Source of the DNA: Diadophis punctatus similis | Lineage: Eukaryota; Chordata; Lepidosauria; Squamata; Dipsadidae | DNA length: 64,000 bases | Direction of reading: 5' to 3' | NCBI GenBank assembly: GCA_023053685.1 | Contig: JALIGW010000014.1 | Location: 20,260,308-20,324,307 of the forward strand | In this document: piece after piece, positions 34,062 to 44,481 of the stretch | How the letters are laid out: every line of letters begins with the position of its first letter | Numbering within the stretch: the first letter of the stretch is position 1 | Translations under genes and position numbers: made by a program | The notes under the pieces: generated by a model | The model's database searches: none | Seen by the model: the letters and a program-made list of their open reading frames with translations, nothing else | Told to the model about the DNA's origin: nothing

Positions 34062-34560
34062 AGAGTGGAATGGAATGGAATAGGAATAGAATGGAAAGGG
34101 AATGGGAATGGAATAGAAATGGGAATGGAATGGAATGGGAGTAGAATAGAATAGAATAGAATAGAATAGAATAGAATAGAATAGAATAGAATAGAATAGA
34201 ATAGAATAGAATAGAATAGAATAGAATAGAATTCTTCATTGGCCAAGTGTGATTGGACACACAAGGAATTTGTCTCAATTGTGGTGCATAAGCTCGCTGT
34301 ATACACATACAACAATAAAGTGACAGGCCATAGATCATAATCATAGTTACAATCAATAATCACAAGATATAAACAACAATTGATAAATCATAAGAAACCA
34401 ATAGGTGAAGAGAGTAGGAAAGATGAAAAGATGAGAAAAGATGAGAAGTGAGACAGTGCTGTGGGAATGAGGTGTTCAGCAGAGTGATGGCATGGGGGGA
34501 AAAACTACCTTTATGTCTGGTTGTTTTGGCATGCAGTGCCCTATAGTGGCGTCCTGAGGG
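34062..34560 (-). mobile_element. CR1/L3-type LINE 3' end with (AATAG)n tail
   Basis: On the minus strand the 3' UTR (TGTGTGTCCAATCACACTTG, GGCCAATGAAGAATTC) runs straight into (ATTCT)n at 34142-34232 and degenerate GGAAT repeats beyond. CR1/L3 LINEs seeding AATAG microsatellites are described from snake genomes. The coding end is a short degraded C-terminus. Confidence 0.8.
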
Positions 34561-34563
34561 GAG

Positions 34564-36252
34564 AAGTTTTTATTTTTATTTATTTTTATTTATTTATTTT
34601 TGGCAAGTACGTGTTGGTAATATACATAGATATAACATTGTTTATATACATAAGATGGGTACTGATAAGAGGGAACATTAGGACAGGGACGGTAGGCACG
34701 CTGGTGCACTTATGCACGCCCCTTACTGACCTCTTAGGAATCGGGTGAGGTCAACGGTGGACAGTCTAAGGGTAAAGTTTTGGGGGTTTGGTGACGAAAC
34801 CACAATGTCAGGTAGTGAGTTCCAGGCATTTACCACTCTGTTGCTAAAGTCGTATTTTCTATAGTCAAGTTTGGAGCAGTTCACTTTGAGTTTGTATCTG
34901 TTGTGTGCTCGTGTATTCTTGTGGTTGAAGCTGAAATAGTCGTTGACAGGAAGGACGTTGTAGCAGATAATTTTATGAGCTATGCTTAGGTTGTGCTGAA
35001 GGCGACGTAGTTCTAAGCTTTCTAAGCCCAGGATTTCAAGTCTGGTTGCGTAAGGTATTCTGTTGCGAGTAGAGGAGTGGAGGACTCTTCTTGTAAAGTA
35101 TCTCTGGACACTTTCTAATGTATTTATGTCCGATATGCGGTGTGGGTTCCAGACAGATGAGCTGTATTCAAGGATTGGTCTGGCGAATGTTTTGTATGCT
35201 CTGGTTAGTAGTGTGATATTACTGGAGAAGAAGCTACGTAAGATTAGGTTAACAGTTCTTGAAGCCTTTTTGGCGATGTTGTTGCAGTGGGCTTTGGCAC
35301 TTAGGTCATTGAGCTGAAGTGGTGCAGTGGTTAAATGCAGCCATTGCAGGCTGACTGCTAGTTCAACAGTTCAGCTGTTCAAATCTCACTAGGCTCAAGG
35401 TTGACTCAGCCTTCCATCCTTCCGAGGTCGGTAAAATGAGGACCCAGATTGTTGGGGGCAATATGCTGAACTCTGTAAACCGCTTAGAGAGTGCTGTAAA
35501 GCACTATGAAGCGGTATATAAGAAAAGTGCTATAAGTGCTATTGCTATTTGATATGAATATTCCAAGGTCTTTGACAGGGTGAGGGTTGTCTGCAAGGTC
35601 TTGTCTGTTCAGCTTGTATTTGGTGTTCTGATTTTTTTTTGCCAATGTGTAGGACAGAGCATTTGTTGGTTGAGATTTGGAGTTGCCAGATGTTTGACCA
35701 TTCTGACACAAAGTCTAGGTCTTTTTGGAGGATAGCAGTGTTGTCGGTGGTGTTGAAGAGTTTTACATCATCGGCGAAGAGAACGCAGTCGCTTGTAATG
35801 TGATCGCAAAGGTCATTTATATAAAGTATAAAGAGTGTTGGTCCTAGTATGCTGCCTTGGGGAACACCGCTGTTAACAGGTACGGGATTTGATAGGGCAC
35901 TCCCTATTTTGACCACTTGTTGTCTGTTTGACAGGAACGCAGTTATCCAGTCATGTAGGGGTCCAGAGATGCCGTAGGATTTCAGTTTCAGAAGTAGTTT
36001 ATCGTGAACCACTGAATCGAAGGCTTTACAGAAGTCTATGTAAATTGCGTCTATTGTTTTGCCCTGGTCAAGTTTTGAGGTCCATATGTTTTTGCAGTGT
36101 AGTAGTTGTAGATTGCAGGATAATTTTTTCCTGAAACCGAATTGCTTGTTTGAGAGTAGGTTGTTAGTTTCTAGGTGGAGGGTAATGGATTGGTTTATGA
36201 TTGATTCCATGATTCCATGATTTTGCAACAGTTTACGTCCAGGATGTGAGAG
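34564..36252 (-). mobile_element. CR1-group (L3/Rex-like) LINE, split by a SINE
   Basis: Minus strand. 36174-35571 encodes an RT: NNLLSNKQFGFRKKLSCN, AIYIDFCKAFDSVVHDKLL, SGVPQGSILGPTLFILYIND and catalytic FADDVKLF. Downstream pieces match the family at 15858-17060. A SINE interrupts it at 35314-35545. The 3' tail is an ATAAA-type repeat at 34564-34605. It is 5'-truncated. Confidence 0.82.
35314..35545 (+). mobile_element. tRNA-derived SINE
   Basis: Same family as 31749-31985, with A-box TGGTGCAGTGG and B-box TGTTCAAATCTC, and a GCTATT tail. Inserted in the LINE at 34564-36252. Confidence 0.85.
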
Positions 36253-36260
36253 GTCTGTAG

Positions 36261-36382
36261 CAGTAGTGGGTTGTTCGCTTGTGTGTGCGCGCAATGCTTC
36301 TGCGCATGTGCAGAAGCATCCCGGGTGGATGCTTCTGCTGCCACAGCTACCGGTTCACCGAACCGGGACCAACCCACCACTG
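36261..36382. mobile_element. hAT MITE, 122 bp
   Basis: Ends CAGTAGTGGGTTG ... CAACCCACCACTG with perfect duplication GTCTGTAG (36253-36260, 36383-36390). Contains the palindrome ATGCTTCTGCGCATGTGCAG. Confidence 0.9.
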
Positions 36383-36825
36383 GTCTGTAGATATTTTCTC
36401 AGCCCTATTTCTGGTTCATGCAATATACAGATCCTCAATGGAAGGCAGGCTGGTTGCATTTTTTTTTTTTTTTTTGCAGTTCTAACTATCCATTGAAGTC
36501 TGTGTCTGTCTTATTTGATTGCTGTGCCAAACCAAACAGTTAGGATCCCATAAATGGGGATGCTGCAACAGTCTAAGTGTGAAAATTGGTCATAAGTCAT
36601 TTTTTCCCATGCTGTTGTAACTTTTAACGGTCACTAAACAAATGGTTGTAAGTTTAGGACTATCTGTACAAGACAATAATAGGGCTGGAGAATTCTGGGA
36701 GTTGGACCACGCATCTGAAAGTTGCCACTGTTGAAAAGCAGTACATTGGATTCCCCCCTGCAAATACCCCCTTGCCTGAAGCCTCTATCATCAACCCATG
36801 CAGATCCTGAGTCCAATCTTGGCAA

Positions 36826-36960
36826 CAGCCCAGACAAATCCCTACAGTTTTCTCAGCAGCGTTTTAAAAAGTCATTTGCCATTGCCTCCTCCTTCCGAGG
36901 GCTGAGAAAGACGGACTGGTCTAAAATCAATCAACTGGCATTTGTCCCTAAGTCAGAGCT
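36826..36960 (-). mobile_element. Probable SINE fragment
   Basis: Words such as CCCTACAGTTTTCTCAGCA and TTTGCCATTGCCTCCT recur at 44397-44428 and 45257-45385. This suggests a second SINE family in minus orientation; no head is present. Confidence 0.45.
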
Positions 36961-36966
36961 GGAAAT

Positions 36967-37796
36967 TAAGTTTGCTGCTTCTGGTTTAGCACCTTATGAT
37001 GTACAGGCTCTTTGGAGTGGCATACAAGCCTTGTAAAATGAATAAATAATAAATGCAATTTTGAAGGGCTATTCTAGCGGAGGAAATTCTACTTTATAAT
37101 ACAGATCGTTATAACTGATTTGTTTCCTTAAAGCACATTCGCCACTTCGTATCACTGTGATTTTAGGTTTGCGTGCAAGAATTAAAAGAATTCAAAATAA
37201 AGTGACAGAGCATGATCTGCCTTTTTGAAAACAAAAGCCCCTGCTTGTAACTCTACTGTTTGGGCCTGGGAGTTGAATGAATTTGAATTTTAGCATATCT
37301 GTATATTGCAGTTATCTCATCTGGGGTGGTTCCATAGCATGGAATCTCTTCCATTCTTTCTATTTGTTGTTCAGATGATGGAAAACCTTTTTTCTCAATA
37401 TTCTTAATTTTAGCATTTGTAAGGGCTTATACCATCTAAAATCTATTATGGTGCAATTATATTATCAGAATTTCGGTTAAATGATTCCTAACTTACATAC
37501 ATGGGCCTCCAGTTGCCTGCAGGCAGAATGCAAAATGAATAATGCATAAATAAATGCCGCATGTCTCACATGTAATTTCATCACAGGGATTATTATTCAC
37601 AACCATGCAGTTACGCGCCCCTGGCACTTAAAAATATAATACATTTTTAACAGTAGCTACATTTAAATACTCTCTGAAATGTATGCTCCATAAACTGTTA
37701 ACATTTAAAACTGTTTTCTTGTCTGGTAGTCTGCAAAACGTCCGGAGATGATACAGTAGTCCACAGTTGTCCAGCATGTCCTTCCCCTAAGTCAAG
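36967..37796. other. Unassigned non-coding stretch
   Basis: AT-rich, with no convincing exon, RNA gene or element boundary. Confidence 0.35.
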
Positions 37797-37869
37797 AGTG
37801 GGGAACCATGGCCGTTTTAAGACTTGTGGACTTGAACTCCCAGAAATCCTGGCATGACCGCCGCCGCTC

Positions 37870-38069
37870 ATCCAGGCCGATGGCTTGGTAAGCGTTCTCT
37901 GGGTCGTGCACCAGGTCGCAGAGCGCCATCAAGGCCGGCTGCCGCGTCAGCAGCTTGGGGTGCTGCAGCTCTTCATTGAGCTTGGGGAGGCCACGGCGGC
38001 CGAAGGCCACAGGCGCCTTGGTGGGGTCAATGTCGGGGTCAGCTGGGCTGAGATCTGTGGGTGCGCCAT
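37870..38069 (-). pseudogene. RSPH14: RSPH14-like first coding exon, captured and frameshifted
   Basis: From ATG at 38067-38069 the minus strand reads MAHPQISAQLTP. After a one-base shift it continues IDPTKAPVAFGRRGLPKLNE, then ELQHPKLLTRQPALMALCDL and VHDPENAYQAI. This matches my memory of the N-terminus of radial spoke head 14 (RSPH14/RTDR1), an armadillo-repeat protein of motile cilia. Homology stops near 37880, where MITE sequence begins, so only the first coding exon is present. The frameshift and missing downstream exons make it non-functional. Upstream (38070-38215) is CpG-rich and may be the source promoter. Confidence 0.7.
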
Positions 38070-38215
38070 GCCGGAGGGGAGCCTGCTGAATTGCGCGTGC
38101 CGGGTTGTTAGGCGCCGGGGGACGCCGGGTGGGAAAGTCCGCACGCGCAGGTTCCGCGGCGGGGCCTTCCCGCGGGTCTGCGAGCGCTTTCCCATCGTCG
38201 CTGTGCCACGCTCAG

Positions 38216-38604
38216 TACCTAGCACTTGTAACTCCGTCGCATTCCACGCTATTGGGTGCAAGGCAGCCCATTCTCAAAGAAAACATCTCATTTTTCAGAA
38301 TGGGCTGCCCTGCACACAAGAGCGAGGAATGCGAGAGAGCTTCAAGTGCTAGGTAGGACGCCCGTCGCATGGTGGGATGCAGTTTGGGGTGACCAGTCAT
38401 GCAGGACGGAGCGGAGCCGGGGCGGGGGCTGGGCGGGGGCTGGGCGGGCTGCGAGATGGGCATCATACCTAGCACTTGTAACTCCGTCGCATTCCACACT
38501 CTTCTGTGCAGGGCAGCCCATTCTGAAAGAAAACATCTCACTTTTTCTTTCAGAATGGGCTGCCCTGCACACAAGAGCAAGGAATGCGAGAGAGCTTCAA
38601 GTGC
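38216..38604. repeat. Two copies of a 140-bp hairpin repeat
   Basis: 38216-38355 and 38466-38604 are each palindromic (CCTAGCACTTGTAACTCC ... CTTCAAGTGCTAGG; AGCCCATTCT facing AGAATGGGCT) and near-identical to each other. A 110-bp GC-rich spacer with GGGGCTGGGCG repeats separates them. Confidence 0.85.
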
Positions 38605-39574
38605 AAAAGCATGGCAAACCACCTACTGCCCCCCCTGGCCCCTCTCACCGCCACCCTGTCGCCACCCTTGCCTCTCACCACCCCCCTAAGGGTTCCCACC
38701 GCCCCCTGGGGGGCGGTACCGCTCACTTTGGGAACCACTGGTGTAGAATATACAGTCTCTATCAATTTCTCTAGAATTTTTATTGAGGAAGATTAGAGCA
38801 AATAAAGAAATTAAAGGAACTAGGATTAAGAAGGAAGAGTACAAAATTCAAGCGTTTCCAGACGACCTAGTATTTTTTATTGAAGAGCCAAATGAGACAG
38901 GACAAATTTTATTAAGGGAAATAGAGAAATATGGAGAAATAGCAGGCCTTAAAATTAATAAATCCAAAACCAAAATGATAGTGAAAAATATGACTCTAAA
39001 ACAGGAAAGAGAATTAGAGAGAAAATTGGGACTAAAATGTACAAAGAAAATTAAATATTTGGGTATTTGGCTAACAGCGAGATGCTCTTCAATCGAAGAT
39101 AATTACGGGAAATTAATTCAAGAAATAAAAACGGATTTGGAAAGATGGGGAACATTACAACTTTCAATACTAGATTGTATTGCAACGATTAAAATGAACA
39201 TTCTGCCAAAATTGCTCTACTTCTTCCAAACCATACCCATAAAATTAGATAAAAAATTCTTTACAGAATTGAATAAAATTACAATAAAATTCATTTGGGC
39301 AGGGAAAAAGGCAAGAATAAAATTACCATATTTTTCGGAGTATAAGACGCACCTTCCCCCCCCCCAAAAGAGAAATTGCAAAAAGGGTGCCTGAAACGTC
39401 CCCCTCCCCATAAACGGAGGGTAATCTGCCACCTGGAAACTTTTTCCTCCATGATCCTCGCATTTCAGGCACCAGATCCCCCTTTCCGATTGCAAAAAGG
39501 GTGCCTGAAACGCGAGGATCGTGGAGGAAAAAGTTTCCAGGTGGCAGATTCCCCCTCCCCAAAAACGGAGGGTA

Positions 39575-40573
39575 CCGTATTTTTCGGAGTATAAGACGCA
39601 CCGGAGTATAAGACGCACCTTAGTTTTGGGGGAGGAAAACAAAGAAAAAAAGCCTCTGCCTCCAAGCAATTTGCCAAACAGCAAACAGCACAGATGATAT
39701 ACACTGTTTGCTGTGTATTTCTGTGCATGTGTGCCTGACCCATAGAAATAGCAAAGAATTGGAGAAATGTACATTATGCCAGAAAGTTTTCTTAAATGTA
39801 GTCACACTAACTCCTCCCAATTATTTAAATAGATCTACTCCAAGGTAAGTCAGGATTTAACTCTAATACTAAACAGGACACTGTTACATTTCAGACTATA
39901 CTTGTACAGAGCTGTTAAAATTAATTAAAATTTCTGGAAGTATACATTATTCTCTATTATTTAAAAGAAGATACAATAGCACTGGACCTCTTCAGAGCAA
40001 GCAAAATAAAGCTTCTTTATTTTGTTAAGTTGTCTAGAGGTCTCCAACCTTGGCAACTTTAAGACTTGTGGACTTCAACTCCCAGAATTCCACAGCCAGC
40101 AAAGCTAACAAAGCTGGCTGTGGAATTCTGGGAGTTGAAGTCCACAAGTCTTAAAATTGCCAAGGTTGGAGACCCCTGGCTCTAGAACAATAATAAAGCA
40201 GTCTTTAAAAAATAAGTCTAATAATTTGAACATTCTACAGACATTTATAGTTATTCACTTACCCCCTTGCATCCAGTTCAGCAGAAAATAAAAATCTGCC
40301 TGTCTCTCCCAGCTATTTGCCTCTTTGCAGCTAGTTTCACTTTCATTTTCCCACGTGGCAAACCTAATCAGCTGTAGGTCGGGAAACTGCTACTGACTTG
40401 CTTGGCTTTACAGGCTCTTCTTTCTGCTGCAAACAGGTAAATTGTTGGAAGACAGAGGCCAAAGGGTGGGGGTGGCTGGGTGGGTGGGGCTGCATTCGGT
40501 GTATAAGACGCACCCAAGTTTTCACCTTATTTTGGGGGGTAAAAAGGTGCATTTTATACTCCGAAAAATATGG
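39575..40573. mobile_element. Nested copy of the TA-target transposon
   Basis: A 999-bp element with ends CCGTATTTTTCGG/CCGAAAAATATGG and TA duplication (39573-39574, 40574-40575), inserted into a hairpin unit of its own relative. A palindromic MITE (about 40036-40178) is nested inside it in turn. The core matches 18716-20160 in reverse. Confidence 0.87.
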
Positions 40574-40965
40574 TAATCTGCCACCCGGAAACTTTTTCCT
40601 CCACAATCCTCACGTATCAGGCACCAGATCCCCATCTCCAATTGCAAAAAGGGTGCCTGAAATGTGAGGATCGTGGAGGAAAAAGTTTCCAGGTGGCAGA
40701 TTCCCCCTCCCCCAAAATGGAGGGTAATCTGCCACCTGGAAACTCTTTCCTTCACGATCCTCGCGTTTCAGGCACCAGATCCCCCTCTCTGATTGCAAAA
40801 AGGGTGCCTGAAACGCGAGGATCATGGAGGAAAAAGTTTCCAGGTGGCACATTCCCCCTCCCCCAAAACGGAGGGGAATCTGCCACCTGGAAACTCTTTC
40901 CTCCACGATCCTCGCGTTTCAGACACCCTTTTTGCAATCTGGGATGGGGATCTGCCACCAGAAAA
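40574..40965. repeat. Tandem hairpin units, about 150 bp each
   Basis: Units start AATCTGCCACCTGGAAAC near 40575, 40727 and 40876 (an earlier unit at 39422-39574). Each unit is palindromic: TTTCAGGCACC faces GGTGCCTGAAA, and CACCTGGAAACT faces AGTTTCCAGGTG. Confidence 0.88.
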
Positions 40966-41081
40966 CACTTTCGTTTAAAAGGCTTTCAACGCAGTTCCCT
41001 GGGCTGCTTCGGGAATCAGGCTCCGACCGAGGCAGCAAAGGCGCAGGGGCTTGCTGGGAAGCCTGGTAGCATGTTTACGAA

Positions 41082-41166
41082 ATGGCAGGTCCAGGAGGAC
41101 TGATGTGCTGCCTCTCTATCGGGCCTTTCTGAGAGAAAGCCCAGCTTTCAATGCCTACGGCTATAG
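41082..41166 (+). pseudogene. LYRM4: LYRM4-like first coding exon captured by the transposon
   Basis: An ATG at 41082 starts MAGPGG. After a one-base shift the segment reads VLPLYRAFLRESPAFNAYGY, ending TATAG|GTAAGA with a consensus splice donor. The LYR motif, the LRES block and an exon border after Y-R match LYRM4 (ISD11, which I recall as VLALYRAMLRESKRFSAYNYR), the partner of the cysteine desulfurase NFS1 in mitochondrial Fe-S assembly. The remaining exons are absent. The frameshift means the copy cannot give the normal N-terminus. Another LYR-family gene is possible but fits less well. Confidence 0.65.
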
Positions 41167-42104
41167 GTAAGAAGACCGGGGCATTTTGGGAGTGGAGCCA
41201 AGTCTGTCTTCTTCCCCCATGAAAATCATACCCCACCCCACCCACTCCAGTTAAATTCCATCCCAATTTCTGCAGAAAAAAATGTCAAAAGATGCATGAT
41301 AAAACAGAAAGTCTGATTAAAGATTTGAAGAATATGTGCTTTAAAGAAATTTCATTATTCTTCTAAGTTTTCCTAGTATTACCTGAGGAGGCTTTTCTTG
41401 GGAAATTTAGTTAGTCACCTTATACAAGTAAAATGACCACTTCCATAGCAGAAATCTGAGATTTACCTTATGCAACAAAAGTGGATTCTGAAAAATCAAG
41501 GAATATCTGCTACTAATATGTTTTATTAATAATACAAAAACACAGAAGATTATACAATAATATATGACTACTTATAATTTCTTATTCACTTCATATTTCT
41601 GTAATCTTAGAAAGCAAAATTCATTTTTATTGTTAGTACAGATAAAAAGATCTGTGCTGCTCGTTATCAAAATCCGATTGGAAGTGAGGACCCCGCTAAT
41701 CCTGATGCTGGTAGGCAGAGGCAGAATTCTTTTTTTCTTGTTTTCCTCCCCCAAAATTAAGGTGTGTCTTATATTCTGATGCGTCTTATACTCCGAAAAA
41801 TACGGTAATAGACCTTCAGGATGAGAGAAGCAGAGGTGGGATGGGGCTCCCTGATTGGAGACTGTACTATAAACCAGCAACTTTGGTATGGGTCAAAGAG
41901 TGGATCAATCTAAGAAACAAACGATTACTAACATTAGAGGGACATGATCTATCAAAAGGATGGCATGGGATAAAAGAAATACAGCATACATATTTTAGGA
42001 GACACAAAATAAGAGAAGCCTTGATGCAAGTATGGCAAGAGATTAAAAAAAAAACTACATGAAAACCCCTAGGTGGGTATCCTCAATGCAAGCAATAACC
42101 TACC

Positions 42105-42544
42105 CCAGGGGTTGGCAAACTTAAACACTCAACCCATTTTCCACAGAAAAAAAACACTGGGAGCCACAAAACCTGGGTGGGCGTGGCCAACTCAACATCA
42201 CTCACTCCCACCCAGTCACATGACTCCCTAGCCACGCCTACCCAGCTGGTCATTAGGACAGAGAACTGGGAACCACAAAACCCTTTTCTCTCTCTCTCCC
42301 CTTCTCTCTATCTATGTCTCTCTCTCCCCCTCTTTCTCTGTATCTCTCTCTCCCCCTCTCCCTCTCTCTCTCCCCCTCTTTCTGTATCTCTCTCCCCCTC
42401 TCCTTCTCTCTCCCCCTCTCTGCATCTCTATGGCTCTCTCCCCCTTTCCCCCCCTCACTGTATTTCTGTCTCTCTCTCCCCCTCTGTATCTTTCCCTCCC
42501 CCTCTCCCTCTCTATCTCATCCCTCTTCCAGCACTCTTTATATC
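42105..42544. mobile_element. Truncated hAT MITE with CT-rich expansion
   Basis: Starts CAGGGGTTGGCAAACTTAAA, then GGGAGCCACAAAACCTGGGT as in 55642-56145. From 42285 to 42530 it is CTCTCCCC-type low-complexity DNA. No right end. Confidence 0.7.
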
Positions 42545-42931
42545 AGTGGTTCTCAACCTTCCTAATGCCGCGACCCTTTAATATAGTTCCTCATGTTGTG
42601 GTGACCCCCAACCATAAAATAATAAAATTATTAGGAAACTTAGGGGTGGGTTCTAACTTACCTCGCTGCTGGTTTGCTTCCTCCTGCACTGCATGGCCGT
42701 GCCTCGTGGGCGCGCGTGTGCTTTGCGCGCGCACGCATGCACAGTGCCAATTTTTTTTAAAATGGCAAAAAAAGGCCAAAAACAAGATGGCAACGCATGC
42801 GCAGTGCTGGAAATTGGTACAGATTTTTTTTTTTGCAGTAGTCTATTTGCATGTGGGTGGACCCGCCTGGAGACGGATAGAGGAGCGGTGTCTCGGTTCC
42901 TAAGACCATCGGAAATATGTGTTTTCTTATG
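42545..42931. mobile_element. hAT MITE, truncated, inverted relative of 24885-25364
   Basis: Left terminus CAGTGGTTCTCAACCTTCCT with the shared core (GTGACCCCCAACCATAAAAT, GGGTGGACCCGCCTGGAGAC). Right terminus missing. Confidence 0.82.
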
Positions 42932-43054
42932 GCACTGAGTCATCATCGCTGGCAGACTCAGGTGCCAGGTACACGGGGTGGTCCTGCTGCGACATGAGCG
43001 GCTCCACGTTCTCCGGGTCCTGCATCATCTGCGTGGGACGCGGGCAAGTCACAA
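42932..43054 (-). mobile_element. LTR fragment, family of 6506-7172
   Basis: Matches the last 120 bp (plus sense) of the solo LTR at 6506-7172 (for example CGGGCAAGTCACAACA against CGGGCAAGCCATAACA). Confidence 0.75.
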
Positions 43055-44371
43055 CAGAAGCTATCTATCCCACTTTTTTCTAGTTTATGAAGAAGTAGGT
43101 TGTGGTCTACTTTGTCGACTGCCTTGATGAAGTCTAAGTCTCCCTGATGAGTCCCCAGGGAGTAGGGCGGCATATAATAACTCTAAAATAAATAAATAAA
43201 TAAAATAAGTATATTATGTCTACAGTATTTCGCTGGTCTACTAGATGGGAACCACATCAGCTATTTTCTAGTCCTCTGGTAGTTCCAGGATTTTTGAAAG
43301 ATATGGTGCAGTGGTTCTGAGATGACCTCTGCCAGCTCCTTTAGAACTCTGGGATGTAATCCATCAGGTACTGGTGATTTGTATTCATCAAGATCAGACA
43401 GGTGTTCTCTTACTATTTTTTTGCTTATATTAACTTTTATTTCCAGTCTGTCTTTTCCAGTTATGTTTCTGGTAAGTTGGGCTATAGTTTCTTTTTGCGT
43501 GAAGACTGATGCAAAGAATGAGTTAAGCAGCTCTGCTTTTTCTTTGTTGCTTGTTACTTCCTTGCCGTCTTCTCTCTTTAATGGACCGACTGTTTCCTTG
43601 ATTTTTTTCTTGTTATTTATATGTTGGAAGAAACTTTTTTTATTATCTTTGACTTTTTATTTATTTCTTTGTTTGTTTATTTGTTTGTTTGTTTGTTTGT
43701 TTGTTTGTGAGATTTATATACCGCCTCACAGTGCAAGCACTCTCTAAGCGGTTTACACCAGTAAGCAATGTATATTTATATTGGAAGGCTGAGTCAACCT
43801 TGAGCCGGTGAGATTTGAACTGCTGACCTGCGGATCACAGTCAGCTAAAGTGGCCTGCAGAACTACACTCTAACCGTTGCGCCACCTCGGCTCAACTTTT
43901 GTTGCAAGTCTTTGTTCATTCTGAGCCTTTGCTTTCCTGACTTCATCTTTGCAGATTCTGGCTATCTGCTGATATCCTGCATTAGTTATTTGTCTCTCTC
44001 TCCATTTTTTATACTTGTCCTTTTTGTCTTTCAATTTGTCACAGAGATCTTTGTGCAGACATGCTGGTTTCTTCTTGGATTTCTTGTTTTTCTTTCTGTG
44101 GTGGTCTGGGATTTTATGATTATATTTTTCAGAGTTTCCCAAAATTCTTGAATTGTTTTCTCCTTTAGGATTTTCATCCAAGGAATCTTTCCCAAGTTCT
44201 CTCTGAGTTTATTAAAATCAGCTCTTTTAAAATCTAAGACTCTGGTATCATTGTGTTCCATTGTTTGTGTTTGTATTATGTTGAATTCTAGTATGACATG
44301 GTCACTCTTACCCAAGGTTTCTGCAGTTTCAACTCCCTCTATCACTAATAGATTTCTGTTCACTTGTGTCC
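43055..44371 (-). mobile_element. CR1 LINE fragment, split by a SINE and an L2 tail
   Basis: Minus strand: SDHVILEFNI, DFKRADFNKLRENLGKIPW and EFWETLKNIIIKSQ correspond to the end of the CR1 endonuclease and the linker to RT. Traces of RT follow toward 43055. A short L2 3' tail (about 43145-43205) and a SINE (43658-43893) are inserted. Both ends are truncated. Confidence 0.75.
43658..43893 (-). mobile_element. tRNA-derived SINE with (TTTG)n-type tail
   Basis: Reverse complement of the 31749 family (AACCGTTGCGCCACCTCGGC is the inverted head). The tail (AAAC)n appears as GTTT repeats at 43675-43707. Confidence 0.85.
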
Positions 44372-44481
44372 GATACTTGGAGACTGCCTAGAAAAGTCCC
44401 TGCAGTTTTCTTGACAAGGTTTTTCTCATGCGGAGAGAGAGATATTCTTCTGTTCAAATGTCTAATTTGAACAGAAGAGGG

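Larger units (their letters stand above)
37797..38743. mobile_element. Composite block ending in a hAT right terminus, with captured gene DNA
   Basis: A partial palindromic MITE (37797-37857) adjoins CpG-rich DNA holding an RSPH14-like exon, then two hairpin repeats (38216-38355, 38466-38604) and a right terminus TTTGGGAACCACTG (38730-38743), the end type of the Pack-hAT at 7254. No matching left terminus or 8-bp duplication was found, so the element is probably truncated on the left. Confidence 0.6.
39326..41805. mobile_element. TA-target DNA transposon carrying host gene sequence
   Basis: Flanking TA (39324-39325, 41806-41807) and inverted ends CCATATTTTTCGGAGTATAA ... TTATACTCCGAAAAATACGG. 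Contents: a tandem array of hairpin units (39365-39574 and 40574-40965), a nested copy of the same family (39575-40573), a LYRM4-like exon (41082-41166) and AT-rich DNA that may be its intron. No transposase. The host L1 frame gives an exact insertion site. Confidence 0.87.
38770..42104 (+). mobile_element. L1 ORF2 fragment split by a TA-target transposon
   Basis: 38770-39325 and 41806-42104 are one L1 ORF2 piece (RT palm to thumb and beyond). It has the catalytic-site region AFPDDLVFF, NKSKTKMIVKNMT, KKIKYLGIWLT, NILPKLLYFFQTIP and FIWAGKKARIKL, then GGMGLPDWRLYYKPATL after the insertion. Removing the insert and one TA restores an open frame across the junction. The usual Ala/Ser before DD is Pro here, which should disable RT. 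Both ends are truncated. Confidence 0.88.

Noticed and set aside
37792..38069. The genuine RSPH14 locus
   Set aside because: A frameshift after 12 codons and MITE sequence where the next exon would be; no other armadillo exons in the window.
39370..40965. CRISPR-like array (regular repeats)
   Set aside because: Units are contiguous hairpins without unique spacers, inside a eukaryotic transposon.
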